Shown in pieces: positions 33,917 to 43,131 of a stretch of DNA of 64,000 nt. The stretch is from Pseudomonas mosselii. Lineage in GTDB: Bacteria > Pseudomonadota > Gammaproteobacteria > Pseudomonadales > Pseudomonadaceae. Numbering within the stretch: the first letter of the stretch is position 1; each line of letters starts with the position of its first letter. The DNA is taken from the NCBI RefSeq assembly GCF_019823065.1, contig NZ_CP081966.1:248001-312000 (forward strand), in the 5' to 3' direction. The notes beneath the pieces were generated by a model, which was not told the origin of the DNA, ran no database searches, and saw nothing but the letters and a program-made list of their open reading frames with translations. Made by a program: the position numbers and the translations under genes.

Positions 33917-36640
33917 TCAGGCCTCCTGTTTTTTCAGCATGGCCAGGCTCAGCCCGGTGAAGGCGGCGAAGAAGCCCAGCAGTGCCAGGCACTGCGGCCA
34001 CAGCTCGCGCAGGCCCAAGGCCTTGGTGAAGGTGCCGACGGCGATGTCGAGGAAGTAGCCGGCCGGGAACAACTGGCCCATCAGCGCCGCCGCGCCGTCC
34101 AGCGACGAGCGTGGCACGATCAGGCCGGAGAACTGGATGGTAGGCAGGCTGGTGATGATCATGGTGCCGAGGATCGCCGCGATCTGCGTGCGGGTGAATG
34201 CCGAGATCAGCAGGCCCAGGCTGGTGGTCGCCAGCAGGTAGGCCAGGCCGCCGCAGGCCAGGGCCAGCGGGCTGCCCTTGAGCGGCACGCCGAACAGCCA
34301 GCGGTTCATCGCCACCAGCAGCGCCAGGTTGACCAGGCTCACCACAAGGTAGGGCGCCTGCTTGCCGAGCAGGAACTCCAAGCGCGTCAGCGGGGTGGCG
34401 TAGAAGTTGGTGATCGAACCCAGTTCCTTTTCCCGCACGATGCCCAGCGCGGTGAGCATGGCCGGGATGAAGGCCAGGATCAGCGCCATGACGCCGGGGC
34501 CGATGGCGTTCACGCTGACCACGTCCTGGTTGTAGCGAAAGCGTGTCTCCAGGCGTACCGGCTGCTGGCGCGCCACCGGGTGCGGGCCGAGGGCGGCCAG
34601 CTGCTCCAGGTTGGCCTGGTGCACGGCCTCGACGTAGTTGCGGCTGGTCTCGGCGCGGAACGGCATGCCGCCATCGAGCCACGCGGCCACCACCGGCTGG
34701 CGCCCGGCATGCAGGTCGCGACCAAAGCCCGGCGGGATCTCCAGGCCCAGCTTGATCTCCGAGCGTTGCAGGCGCTGGTGCAACTGGCGGGCATCGCGGA
34801 TCGGCGCCTGTTCGGCGAAATAGCGCGAGCCCCGGAAGGCCTCGAGGTAGGCGCGGCTCTGCGGGCTCTGGTCCTGGTCGTACACGGCGAAGGCGAGGTT
34901 CTCCACATCCAGCGAAATGCCATAGCCGAAGATCACCATCATGAACAACGCCCCTGCCAGGGCGAAGGCCAGACGCACCTTGTCGCGCAGCAGCTCTTTG
35001 CCTTCGCGGCTGGCTACGGCCAGCAGGCGACGCAGACTGAAGGCCTGGCGCAGGGCGGGCGCTGGGGCAGCGGCCTGATCCAGCGTGGTGTCGGCTTGTG
35101 TCTGGGGGGGCGCCTCCTGGGCCTGTTCGAGACAACGCACGAACGCGTCTTCCAGGGTGTCGCCACCGAACCTGACTTGCAGGGCCCGCGGGGTGTCGCA
35201 GGCCAGCACCCGGCCGGCGTGCATCAGCGAGATGCGGTCGCAGCGCAGGGCTTCGTTCATGAAATGGGTGGACAGGAAGATGGTCACGCCCTGCTCGCGG
35301 GACAACTCCACCAGCAGGCGCCAGAAGTCGTCGCGGGCCGCCGGGTCGACACCCGAGGTCGGCTCGTCGAGGATCAGCACTTCCGGGCGGTGCAATACCG
35401 CCACGGCCAGCGACAGGCGCTGGCGCAGGCCCAGGGGCAGGGCGCCGGACGGCTGGTCGGCGATGGCGCCTAAGTCGAAGCGTTCGATGAGCTCGGCGAT
35501 GCGCGGCGCGCTGTCGGCCTTGGCCAGGTCGAACAGGCGAGCGTGCAGTTCGAGGTTCTGCCGGGCGCTCAACTCGCCATACAGCGAATAGCTCTGGGAC
35601 ATGAAGCCGACCCGCTTGCGCGTGGCCAGGTCGCCAGCATCCACCGGGCGGCCAAGCAGACTGGCGCTGCCCTCGCTGGCCGGCATCAGGCCGGTGAGCA
35701 CCTTCATGGTGGTGGTCTTGCCGCAGCCGTTGGAGCCGAGGAAACCGAAGATCTCGCCGCGGCCGATGGCGAAGCTGACCTTGTTCACCGCGGTGAAGTC
35801 GCCGAAACGCAGGGTCAGGTCGTGGGCCTCGATGGCAATCGGCCCGCCGTCGGCCTGGCGTGGCGGGATGCGCAAGGGCTCGGGCTGTGGTCGTCCGGCG
35901 CCCTGGAAGTGGGTGAAGGCGTCGTCCAGCTTGCCGCTGGGCGTAATCGCCGCCAGTTCGCGGCTGAGGCCGGCGGCCAGCAGGCGGCCAGCGTCGAGCA
36001 TCAGGCAATGCTCGAACTGCTCGGCCTCCTCCATGTAGGCGGTGGCCACCAGCAGGGTCAGTTGCGGGCGTTGGGCGCGCACCTGCTCGACCAGCTCCCA
36101 GAAGCGCCGCCGTGACAGTGGATCGACGCCGGTGGTCGGCTCGTCGAGGATAAGCAGGTCCGGTTCGTGGATCAGCGCGCAGCACAACCCCAGTTTCTGC
36201 TTCATGCCGCCCGAGAGCTTGCCGGCCGGGCGTTCGGCGAAGCGCTCCAGGTCGGTGGCGCGCAGCAGGCTGGTCATGCGCTGCTCGCATTCGGCGCGGC
36301 CCAGGCCGAACAGAGTGGCGAAGAAACGGATGTTTTCGCGGATCGACAACTCCGGGTACAGGTTGTTGCCCAGGCCCTGGGGCATGAAGGCGACCTTGGG
36401 ATACAGCGCGGTGCGGTGGCGGCGTTGGCGGATCGAGCCGCCGAGTACCTGCAACTCGCCCTGTTGCAGGCGCTTGACCCCGGCGATCAGCCCGAGCAGG
36501 GTCGACTTGCCGGCGCCATCCGGGCCGATCAGGCCGCAGCGGGTCCCGGCCGGCAGGCTGAACGCGAGGCTGTGCAGGGCCTGCAGGTCGCCATAGCGGT
36601 GGCTGACCCCTTCGGCCCGCAGGGCGATCGCCGCGTTCAT
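33917..36640 (-). CDS. Fused double-ATPase/ABC-2 permease (RbbA/YhiH-like exporter)
   Basis: A 907-residue protein: ATPase domain 1 (Walker A GPDGAGKST near residue 40, signature LSGGM, LLILDEPTTGVD), ATPase domain 2 (Walker A GSNGCGKTTT near 300, LILDEPTSGVD), then an ABC-2 permease half with the LREKELGSITNFYATPLTRLEFLLGKQ-type loop. The second ATPase has a degenerate signature (LPLGLRQRL instead of LSGGQxQRL). E. coli RbbA was described as ribosome-bound, but the operon partners here point to export. Its start overlaps the HlyD gene's stop by 4 bases. Confidence 0.9.
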   Translation of the reverse strand: MNAAIALRAEGVSHRYGDLQALHSLAFSLPAGTRCGLIGPDGAGKSTLLGLIAGVKRLQQGELQVLGGSIRQRRHRTALYPKVAFMPQGLGNNLYPELSIRENIRFFATLFGLGRAECEQRMTSLLRATDLERFAERPAGKLSGGMKQKLGLCCALIHEPDLLILDEPTTGVDPLSRRRFWELVEQVRAQRPQLTLLVATAYMEEAEQFEHCLMLDAGRLLAAGLSRELAAITPSGKLDDAFTHFQGAGRPQPEPLRIPPRQADGGPIAIEAHDLTLRFGDFTAVNKVSFAIGRGEIFGFLGSNGCGKTTTMKVLTGLMPASEGSASLLGRPVDAGDLATRKRVGFMSQSYSLYGELSARQNLELHARLFDLAKADSAPRIAELIERFDLGAIADQPSGALPLGLRQRLSLAVAVLHRPEVLILDEPTSGVDPAARDDFWRLLVELSREQGVTIFLSTHFMNEALRCDRISLMHAGRVLACDTPRALQVRFGGDTLEDAFVRCLEQAQEAPPQTQADTTLDQAAAPAPALRQAFSLRRLLAVASREGKELLRDKVRLAFALAGALFMMVIFGYGISLDVENLAFAVYDQDQSPQSRAYLEAFRGSRYFAEQAPIRDARQLHQRLQRSEIKLGLEIPPGFGRDLHAGRQPVVAAWLDGGMPFRAETSRNYVEAVHQANLEQLAALGPHPVARQQPVRLETRFRYNQDVVSVNAIGPGVMALILAFIPAMLTALGIVREKELGSITNFYATPLTRLEFLLGKQAPYLVVSLVNLALLVAMNRWLFGVPLKGSPLALACGGLAYLLATTSLGLLISAFTRTQIAAILGTMIITSLPTIQFSGLIVPRSSLDGAAALMGQLFPAGYFLDIAVGTFTKALGLRELWPQCLALLGFFAAFTGLSLAMLKKQEA

Positions 36641-37596
36641 TGCAGGTTGGCCGGCCAGCCCACGTCGGCGGTGCGCACGTACCCCGCGCCGGGCATGCCC
36701 GGCTTGGCCTGGGGCACGGCGCTCGGTTCGGTCAGGCGCAGCTTGACCCGGAACACCAGTTTTTGCCGCTCATCGCGGGTCTCGACCTGCTTCGGGGTGA
36801 ACTGCGCCTTGGCCGCGACGAACGCCACCTTGGCCGGCAGGGCCTTGTCCGGCAGGGCGTCGAGCACGATCCGCGCCTGGTCGCCGACGGTCAACCGGCC
36901 GGTGGTGGCGGCGGGCAGGTAGAGGTTCATGTACTGGTCGCTGGGGTCGATCAGCATCAGCACCCGGCCGCCTGCGCCGAGTACTTCGCCGGGCTCGGCC
37001 AGACGCAGTTGGATGATGCCGTCGATGGGCGCGCGCAGGCTGCTGTCGTCGATTTCGCTGGTGAGCTGGGCGACCTGGGCCTCGGCGGCGCCGATGGCGG
37101 CCTTGATCGCCGCCAGCTGGGCCCGGGCCGCGACCAAGGCCGCGGTGGCGGTGTCGTAGCGGGCCTGCTGCTGGTCGAGCAACTGCTGGCTGGCGAACTT
37201 GCGCTGGTAGATCTCGCGAATCCGCTTAAGCTCCTGGCTGGCCAGCAACAGCTCGCTCTGGCGCAACTGCACGCTGGCTTGTGCAGCGGCGTAGTTCTCC
37301 CGGGCGCGCAGCACTTCGGCCTCGGCCTGGCTGCGCTGGGCTTCCATCGTGCGGGTGTCGATGCGCGCCAGCAACTGGCCGCGGGTGACCTTGTCGCCTT
37401 CGTCGACCAGCACCTCGGCCAGGCGTCCGGGGATCTTGCTGGCGATCTGCACCTCGGTGGACTCGAGGCGCCCGTTGCCCATGCTCAGGCCTTCGGGCAG
37501 GCGGTCGTGAAGGGACTTCCAGTAGCCCAGCCCGCCTGCCGCCAGCAACAGCAATACCAAGGCGGAGGCGAAGATTCTGGGGGCTTTTCGATTCAT
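36637..37596 (-). CDS. HlyD/AcrA-type periplasmic adaptor
   Basis: A 319-residue membrane-fusion protein with an N-terminal anchor helix (about residues 8-22), a lipoyl-like half (SKIPGRLAEVLVDEGDKVTRGQLLARIDTRTM), a long coiled-coil (about 75-185), the second lipoyl half (LRAPIDGIIQLRLAEPGEVL) and a beta-barrel. AGGA lies 9 bases before ATG 37596. First gene of the export operon. No outer-membrane TolC-type gene is included, so a shared TolC is expected. Confidence 0.9.
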   Translation of the reverse strand: MNRKAPRIFASALVLLLLAAGGLGYWKSLHDRLPEGLSMGNGRLESTEVQIASKIPGRLAEVLVDEGDKVTRGQLLARIDTRTMEAQRSQAEAEVLRARENYAAAQASVQLRQSELLLASQELKRIREIYQRKFASQQLLDQQQARYDTATAALVAARAQLAAIKAAIGAAEAQVAQLTSEIDDSSLRAPIDGIIQLRLAEPGEVLGAGGRVLMLIDPSDQYMNLYLPAATTGRLTVGDQARIVLDALPDKALPAKVAFVAAKAQFTPKQVETRDERQKLVFRVKLRLTEPSAVPQAKPGMPGAGYVRTADVGWPANLQ

Positions 37597-37689
37597 CGGT
37601 CTGCATCCTGCGGCTGGCACGCCTTATCCTGGCGCGACGCGCTTCCTTGCGCGTTGATATTGGTCAAACCCCTGACAATAGCCGCACAA

Positions 37690-38139
37690 TCAGCTCAGCG
37701 CGAGAATCGCGGCCCATTGCTCGGCGCTCACCGGCATCACCGACAGGCGGCTGCCTTTGTGCACCAGGGGCAGTTCCTCGAGCGCCGCCTGCTGCTTGAG
37801 CAGGCCCAGGCCGAGTACCTGGCGGAACGTCCGCACATGCTCGACATCCACTGCGCTCCATGGGTTTTTCTCGGCGCTGGCCTTGGCGTCGTGGTAGTGG
37901 CTGCGCGGATCCAGGGCGGTCGGGTCCGGGTAGGCGGCGGTGCTGATTCGGGCGATACCGGCGATACCCGGTTGCGGGCAACTGGAGTGGTAGAAGAAGA
38001 ACTCGTCGCCTACGCTCATGGCCCGCAGGAAGTTGCGCGCCTGGTAGTTGCGCACCCCGTCCCAGCGGGCGCTGCCCAGGCGTGCCAGGGCTTCGATGGA
38101 AAGCTCGTCGGGCTCGGATTTCATCAGCCAGTAGGCCAT
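37690..38139 (-). CDS. EVE-domain protein
   Basis: A 149-residue protein that is a single EVE (PUA-like) domain: MAYWLMKSEPDELSIEAL, RWDGVRNYQARNFLRAMSVGDEFFFYHSS and the C-terminal VMPVSAEQWAAIL. EVE domains bind modified bases in nucleic acids, and the family is often linked to RNA modification or restriction; a free-standing housekeeping copy is common in Pseudomonas. AGGAG precedes ATG 38139. The substrate is unknown. Confidence 0.9.
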   Translation of the reverse strand: MAYWLMKSEPDELSIEALARLGSARWDGVRNYQARNFLRAMSVGDEFFFYHSSCPQPGIAGIARISTAAYPDPTALDPRSHYHDAKASAEKNPWSAVDVEHVRTFRQVLGLGLLKQQAALEELPLVHKGSRLSVMPVSAEQWAAILALS

Positions 38140-38315
38140 GGAGGCTGCTCCTGAAAAAGTTTGAAATAACTCGTTGCATGAAACCGACAGTCGGTTGGCG
38201 TCAACGTTTGCCTGGCGGCTCATGTTGTCGGAAAATGCGCCGATTTTAAGCTATACGCTCCGGCAGCCATCAAGAAAGCCGCCGAGCCTGGACAGTTGTT
38301 CTTGGGGGGCAATCA

Positions 38316-38471
38316 ATGAAACAACGTAAACCGGACCTGCTCTGGATCTTGGCGTTCATCTTCGGGCTGGGCGTGGTCACCACCGGTTACGCGCAAGGTT
38401 TGTGGGAACGCAAGCTAGATGCCGCCTATCAGCAGGCGCCTGTCGATCCGGCGCAGCAACAGCACCGCTGA
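38316..38471 (+). CDS. Small single-pass membrane protein (51 aa)
   Basis: A short gene, MKQRKPDLLWILAFIFGLGV..., with a positively charged N-terminus, one hydrophobic helix (about residues 8-26) and a hydrophilic Gln/Pro-rich tail ending QQQHR. A G-rich ribosome site (TTGGGGGGC) lies just before the ATG. Codon usage has normal Pseudomonas third-position GC, and the gap between convergent/divergent neighbours is otherwise empty, which supports a real gene. Its end lies 16 bases from fau's end. No function can be assigned. Confidence 0.72.
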   Translation: MKQRKPDLLWILAFIFGLGVVTTGYAQGLWERKLDAAYQQAPVDPAQQQHR

Positions 38472-38487
38472 TTCCCCTTCGCGCGCC

Positions 38488-39096
38488 TCACTTGGGCGCC
38501 AGGTACCAGCCACGGTCCGAGACCGTGCCTTGCAACGGTACATCCCAGCTCGCCTGGTTGAGTCGCTCCACTTTCTGGCATTCGTGCGCCAGCCCCAGCA
38601 GCAGTGGTTTTTTCCACGCCTTGCGCCGGCCCTGGTAGGCCAGGCTGCGGTCATAGAAGCCTCCGCCCATGCCCAGGCGTCCCCCCACCTCGTCGAAACC
38701 GACCAGCGGCAGCAGGATCAGGTCCAGCGCCCAGATCGGCCGTTGCCGCTTGCGTTCGATCACCGGCTCCAGGATGCGAAACCGGTTCGGGCGCAGTGCC
38801 TCGCCGGCCTCGAAGCGCTGGAACACCATGCGCGTGCGCGGCCAGGCGTGCAGCACCGGCAGGTAGACGCGCTTGCCGCGCTTGTGCGCCTCGCGCAGCA
38901 GCAGGCGCGGGTCGATCTCGCCGTCGTTGGGCAGGTACAGGGCGATATGCCGGGCGCGGCGGAACAGCGGATCCTGCGCCAGTTGGCGATACAGGCCTTC
39001 GGCGGCCTGGCGTTGCTGTGCGGGTGTGAGGGCGCGGCGAGCGTTGCGCAGGAGACGGCGAAGCTGGGGGCGGGTAAGCGGCGCGGTGTCGGTCAT
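38488..39096 (-). CDS. fau: 5-formyltetrahydrofolate cyclo-ligase
   Basis: A 202-residue enzyme (YgfA family) that converts 5-formyl-THF with ATP to 5,10-methenyl-THF, salvaging an inhibitory folate. Motifs: RRLLRNARRALTPAQQ near the N-terminus, HIALYLPNDGEIDPRLLL and the signature GGRLGMGGGFYDRSL. It lies directly downstream of ssrS and zapA, the conserved gamma-proteobacterial arrangement in which it can be co-transcribed with 6S RNA. Confidence 0.95.
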   Translation of the reverse strand: MTDTAPLTRPQLRRLLRNARRALTPAQQRQAAEGLYRQLAQDPLFRRARHIALYLPNDGEIDPRLLLREAHKRGKRVYLPVLHAWPRTRMVFQRFEAGEALRPNRFRILEPVIERKRQRPIWALDLILLPLVGFDEVGGRLGMGGGFYDRSLAYQGRRKAWKKPLLLGLAHECQKVERLNQASWDVPLQGTVSDRGWYLAPK

Positions 39097-39121
39097 GGCA
39101 CGGGCGATCCCAGAAGAAACG

Positions 39122-39145
39122 AAAAGCCCGCCGTTGGAGGCGGGC
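39122..39145 (-). terminator. Terminator after 6S RNA
   Basis: On the minus strand GCCCGCC-TCCAAC-GGCGGGC is followed by TTTT, between ssrS and fau. Read-through would give the ssrS-fau transcript known in other gamma-proteobacteria. Confidence 0.8.
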
Positions 39146-39155
39146 AGTTCTGAAT

Positions 39156-39336
39156 GCAGGCTCCCCGACAAGACCGCTATCGGTGTAGCCCTTGAACCCG
39201 AAAGTTCAAGGTGGAGATTGCAGGGGGCGTTAAGGCTTTCCGTCGGGCGGACATGCACACCTGCCCCAGCGTGCAACCCCCGTGGTTGTGCGTATCGGCT
39301 CAGGGACATAACCGACTGGCGCATCCCCCAGGGAGT
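39156..39336 (-). ncRNA. ssrS: 6S RNA
   Basis: An RNA of about 180 bases that binds and inhibits the housekeeping sigma-70 RNA polymerase in stationary phase. Minus-strand sequence matches the conserved E. coli blocks: GTCCCTGAGCCGATA on the 5' side, and CACCTTGAAC...GGGTTCAAGGG on the 3' side, which forms a hairpin. The ends form a closing stem (CTCCC with GGGAG). A TATACT -10 box at 39343-39348 sets the 5' end near 39336. The zapA-ssrS-fau order confirms it; the exact ends are approximate. Confidence 0.93.
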
Positions 39337-39354
39337 GGCGCCAGTATACCAATC

Positions 39355-39672
39355 TCAGTCGTTTTTGCTAACCGGATCGTCGGACAGGGCCTGGTCGACC
39401 CGCTCCAGCAGGTCGCGCACCTGCTCGCGGGTGGTGCCACCGCTGGTCACTTCGGGGCGTTCCTGGCGGTGCAGCAGCTCGTGGGTGATATTCAGCGCGG
39501 CCATCACGGCGATGCGGTCGGCACCGATCACCTTGCCGCTGCTGCGGATCTCGCGCATCTTGCCGTCCAGGTAACGGGCGGCGCCGACCAGGTTGTTGCG
39601 CTCCTCGGGCGGGCAGATGATCGAGTATTCCTTGTCGAGGATCTGGACGGTGACGCTATTGCTTGAACTCAT
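39355..39672 (-). CDS. zapA: Cell-division protein ZapA
   Basis: A 105-residue FtsZ-ring-associated protein: N-terminal NSVTVQILDKEYSIICPPEERNNLVGAARYLDGKMREIR, GADRIAVMAALNITHELL, and a C-terminal coiled-coil. It stabilises FtsZ filaments at midcell. Its ATG overlaps the stop of the upstream small coiled-coil gene (ATGA), so the two proteins are translationally coupled. Confidence 0.95.
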   Translation of the reverse strand: MSSSNSVTVQILDKEYSIICPPEERNNLVGAARYLDGKMREIRSSGKVIGADRIAVMAALNITHELLHRQERPEVTSGGTTREQVRDLLERVDQALSDDPVSKND

Positions 39673-39887
39673 GAGTCTTGCTCCAGGGCCTTGAGGCGCA
39701 GGATCATCGATTCGATCTTGCGTTTGGCGATCTCGTTCTTTTCGATCAGGTGGGCGCGCTCCTCGCGCCAGGTTCGTTCCTGAGCTACTAAGAGTGCATT
39801 TTGCCGCTTTAGTTGCTCGACCCGTTCGATCAGCAACTCGAACCGGCCCATCAGCGCTTGCAGGTCGTTCTCTTGCATGGATTGCAC
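39669..39887 (-). CDS. Small coiled-coil protein, TIGR02449-type
   Basis: A 72-residue, almost fully helical protein (LMGRFELLIERVEQLKRQNALLVAQERTWREERAHLIEKNEIAKRKIESMILRLKALE) resembling ZapB-like small division proteins; this family regularly precedes zapA in Pseudomonas. A GTG start at 39887 is preferred because AAGGA lies 5 bases upstream; an ATG three codons in (39878) is the alternative. Coupling to zapA suggests a divisome role (inference). Confidence 0.87.
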   Translation of the reverse strand: MQSMQENDLQALMGRFELLIERVEQLKRQNALLVAQERTWREERAHLIEKNEIAKRKIESMILRLKALEQDS

Positions 39888-40024
39888 TCGATTCCTTGAC
39901 TCGCCTGACGATCATGCCTGCCCCAAGGGCGCGACGGCCAGTGCCGATGGTCTTGGCGCGCCTGCCGGTGCTAGGATACAAGGTCTCCATTCTAGTCATT
40001 GCGCCGTCTGGCGCCTAGCTGCCC

Positions 40025-40579
40025 ATGCCCAATACCCAATCGCCCTACATCGCCTTCGCCATGTTGCTTTCGAGCAATGGCCACCCTGTCACTCCCGCCG
40101 AGCTGCATGGCCTGCTGATCGGCCGCAGCTGCGCCGGCGCCGGCTTCGATGCCGATGCCTGGCTGGCCGACGCCGCCCAACTGCTCGAGACCGAGCCCGG
40201 TGACTCGGTGCGCAACGCCCTGGTCGGCCTGCAAGAGATGGTCAAGGCCGAGCTGACCGGCGAGGACGTCGCCATCGTCCTGCTGCTGCCTTCCGACGAC
40301 GCCGCGCTGGCCGACCGTGCCACCGCGCTGGGGCAGTGGTGCCAGGGCTTCATCACCGGTTTCGGCCTGAACGCCGGCGGCAAGGACCTGTCCACCGATG
40401 CCAAGGAAGTGCTCCAGGACCTGGTGGCCATTTCCCAGGTCCAGGAAGCGCTGGAAGAGTCCGAGGACGGCGAGAGCGACTACATGGAAGTCATGGAGTA
40501 CCTGCGCGTCGCCCCGCTGCTGCTGTACACGGAGCTGGCCAAGCCGCAAGCGCCCGCGCCAAAGCCATCGCTGCACTGA
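40025..40579 (+). CDS. ygfB: UPF0149 family protein YgfB
   Basis: A 184-residue protein of the YgfB/YecA family ([25 protein letters not shown] ... [14 protein letters not shown] ... [21 protein letters not shown] end). In P. aeruginosa YgfB is reported to modulate beta-lactam resistance through ampDh3 expression. It starts the ygfB-pepP-ubiH-hotdog-ubiI run, 21 bases before pepP, and is divergent from the zapA pair. Confidence 0.92.
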   Translation: MPNTQSPYIAFAMLLSSNGHPVTPAELHGLLIGRSCAGAGFDADAWLADAAQLLETEPGDSVRNALVGLQEMVKAELTGEDVAIVLLLPSDDAALADRATALGQWCQGFITGFGLNAGGKDLSTDAKEVLQDLVAISQVQEALEESEDGESDYMEVMEYLRVAPLLLYTELAKPQAPAPKPSLH

Positions 40580-40600
40580 TCTGAACGGGGTCGTTTGCCC

Positions 40601-41935
40601 ATGAGCCACATACCCAAGGCGGAGTACGCCCGTCGGCGCAAGGCGCTGATGGCGCAGATGGTCCCCAACAGTATCGCCATCCTGCCGGCGGCCGCGGTTG
40701 CCATCCGCAACCGCGATGTCGAGCATGTCTACCGCCAGGACAGCGATTTCCAGTACCTGAGCGGCTTTCCTGAACCCGAGGCGGTGATCGCCCTGATTCC
40801 GGGACGCGAGCATGGCGAGTACGTATTGTTCTGCCGCGAGCGCAATCCCGAACGCGAGCAATGGGACGGCCTGCGCGCCGGCCAGGAAGGCGCGGTGCGC
40901 GATTTCGGCGCCGACGACGCCTTCCCCATCAGCGATATCGACGAGATCCTGCCGGGCCTGATCGAAGGGCGCGAGCGGGTCTACAGCAACATGGGCAGCA
41001 ACCCCGAGTTCGACCGCCGGCTGATGGAGTGGATCAACGTGATCCGTTCCAAGGCCCGCCTCGGCGCCCAGCCGCCGAACGAGTTCGTTGCCCTGGATCA
41101 TCTGCTGCACGACATGCGCCTGTATAAATCGGCGGCGGAAGTGAAGGTCATGCGCGAGGCCGCGGCGATTTCCGCCCGGGCCCACGTACGCGCCATGCAG
41201 GCCTGCCGCCCCGGACTGCACGAGTACAGCCTGGAAGCCGAACTGGACTACGAGTTCCGCAAGGGCGGGGCGAAGATGCCGGCCTACGGCTCGATCGTCG
41301 CCGCCGGGCGCAATGGCTGCATCCTGCACTACCAGCAGAACGACGCGCCGCTCAAGGACGGCGACCTGGTCCTGATCGACGCCGGTTGCGAGATCGATTG
41401 CTACGCCAGCGACATCACCCGCACCTTCCCGGTCAGCGGGCGGTTCTCGCCGGAACAGAAAGCCATCTATGAGCTGGTGCTCGCGGCCCAGGCCGCGGCG
41501 TTCGCCGAGATCGCCCCGGGCAAGCACTGGAACCACGCCCACGAGGCGACCGTGCGGGTGATTACCGAAGGGTTGGTGGCGCTGGGGCTGCTCAAGGGCG
41601 AGGTGCAGGCATTGATCGACAGCGAGGCCTACCGCGCCTTCTACATGCACCGCGCCGGACACTGGCTGGGCATGGATGTGCACGACGTGGGCGAATACAA
41701 GGTCGGTGGCCAGTGGCGCGTGCTCGAGCCGGGCATGGCGCTGACCGTCGAGCCTGGCATTTACATCGCTGCCGACAACCAGGCGGTGGCGAAGAAATGG
41801 CGCGGCATCGGGGTAAGGATCGAGGACGACGTGGTGGTGACCAGACAAGGCTGTGAAATCCTGACTTCAGGCGTGCCACGCACGGTCGCCGAGATCGAGG
41901 CGCTGATGCGAGACGCCCGCAAGGACGCCGCATGA
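40601..41935 (+). CDS. pepP: Xaa-Pro aminopeptidase P
   Basis: A 444-residue M24 metallopeptidase removing N-terminal residues before proline. It has an N-terminal creatinase-like domain (AEYARRRKALMAQM) and a pita-bread domain with di-metal ligands in LVLIDAGCEIDCYASDITRTFPV, RAGHWLGMDVHD, MALTVEPGIY and GIGVRIEDDVVV. ATG 40601 is chosen over a TTG two codons upstream. It overlaps ubiH by 4 bases; the pepP-ubiH-ubiI order is conserved from E. coli. Confidence 0.96.
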   Translation: MSHIPKAEYARRRKALMAQMVPNSIAILPAAAVAIRNRDVEHVYRQDSDFQYLSGFPEPEAVIALIPGREHGEYVLFCRERNPEREQWDGLRAGQEGAVRDFGADDAFPISDIDEILPGLIEGRERVYSNMGSNPEFDRRLMEWINVIRSKARLGAQPPNEFVALDHLLHDMRLYKSAAEVKVMREAAAISARAHVRAMQACRPGLHEYSLEAELDYEFRKGGAKMPAYGSIVAAGRNGCILHYQQNDAPLKDGDLVLIDAGCEIDCYASDITRTFPVSGRFSPEQKAIYELVLAAQAAAFAEIAPGKHWNHAHEATVRVITEGLVALGLLKGEVQALIDSEAYRAFYMHRAGHWLGMDVHDVGEYKVGGQWRVLEPGMALTVEPGIYIAADNQAVAKKWRGIGVRIEDDVVVTRQGCEILTSGVPRTVAEIEALMRDARKDAA

Positions 41936-43131
41936 ACCGAGTCAACCTGGCGATCATCGGTGGCGGCCTGGTCGGCGCGAGCCTGGCCCTGACGCTGCAG
42001 GGCGCGGCCAAGGCCCGTGGCTGGAAGATCCTGCTGATCGAGCCGTTCGCGCCCGGCGACAGTTTCCAGCCCAGCTATGACGCACGTTCCTCGGCGCTGT
42101 CCTACGGCACCCGGCAGATCTACGAGCGCCTGGGGTTGTGGCAGACCATCAGCCGCCGCGCCGAGCCGATCCGACAGATCCAGGTGTCCGACCGCGGCCG
42201 CTTCGGCGCCACCCGCCTGGACGCCCTGGAAGAAGGCGTGCCGGCTCTCGGCTACGTGGTGGAGAACGCCTGGCTTGGCCAGTGCCTGTGGCAGGCCATC
42301 GACGACGAAGTGATCAGCTGGCGTTGCCCGGCGCAGGTGCAGGCGATGCAGGCTATTGCCGGCGGCTATCGCTTGCAGCTGGATGACGACACGTCGCTGG
42401 AATGCGACCTGGCAGTGCTGGCCGACGGTGGTCGTTCGGGCCTGCGCGAGCAACTGGGCATCCATGTGCGCAACACGCCCTATGACCAGAGCGCGCTGAT
42501 CGCCAACATCACCCCGGGCGAAGCCCACGCCGGCCAGGCGTTCGAGCGCTTCACCGAACAAGGGCCGATGGCCTTGCTGCCGCTGGCGGACAACCGCTGC
42601 GCGCTGGTCTGGACCCGCCAGGGGATGGACGCCAGGCGGTTGGCCGAGCTCGACGAGCGCAGCTTCCTGCGCGAGCTGCAGGAGGCCTTCGGTTACCGCC
42701 TCGGCGCCTTGCGCCAGGTCGGTGCCCGCCATCTCTATCCGCTGTCGCTGGTCGAGGCCGAGGAGCAGGTACGCCCGCACCTGGTGGTGCTGGGCAACGC
42801 CGCCCACAGCCTGCACCCGATCGCCGGCCAGGGCTTCAACCTGTCGCTGCGCGACGTGCAGTCGCTGGCGGACGCCCTGCTGGCCGGCCCGGCGTTGCCG
42901 GGCGACCTGGCCACGCTGCAGGCATACCACCAGCGCCAGCGCCTCGACCAGGCCCTGACCATCGGCTTCTCCGACCAGGTCACCCGCCTGTTCGGCAGCA
43001 GCCAGCCATTGCTGGCTGCCGGGCGCAACCTCGGCCTGCTCGGCCTGGACCTGCTGCCGCCGGCGAAAAGCTGGTTCGCCCGCCAGGCCATGGGCCTGGG
43101 CACGCGCCCCGACCCGCGAGGTCGCCCATGA
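41932..43131 (+). CDS. ubiH: 2-octaprenyl-6-methoxyphenol hydroxylase UbiH
   Basis: A 399-residue FAD monooxygenase of ubiquinone biosynthesis. FAD-binding NLAIIGGGLVGASLALTL at the N-terminus, the DG motif AVLADGGRSGLREQLGI, and the second FAD motif LGNAAHSLHPIAGQGFNLSLRDVQSLAD. It overlaps pepP (ATGA) and the next gene (ATGA), so the block is translationally coupled. UbiH rather than UbiI/F is assigned by position after pepP. Confidence 0.93.
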   Translation: MNRVNLAIIGGGLVGASLALTLQGAAKARGWKILLIEPFAPGDSFQPSYDARSSALSYGTRQIYERLGLWQTISRRAEPIRQIQVSDRGRFGATRLDALEEGVPALGYVVENAWLGQCLWQAIDDEVISWRCPAQVQAMQAIAGGYRLQLDDDTSLECDLAVLADGGRSGLREQLGIHVRNTPYDQSALIANITPGEAHAGQAFERFTEQGPMALLPLADNRCALVWTRQGMDARRLAELDERSFLRELQEAFGYRLGALRQVGARHLYPLSLVEAEEQVRPHLVVLGNAAHSLHPIAGQGFNLSLRDVQSLADALLAGPALPGDLATLQAYHQRQRLDQALTIGFSDQVTRLFGSSQPLLAAGRNLGLLGLDLLPPAKSWFARQAMGLGTRPDPRGRP

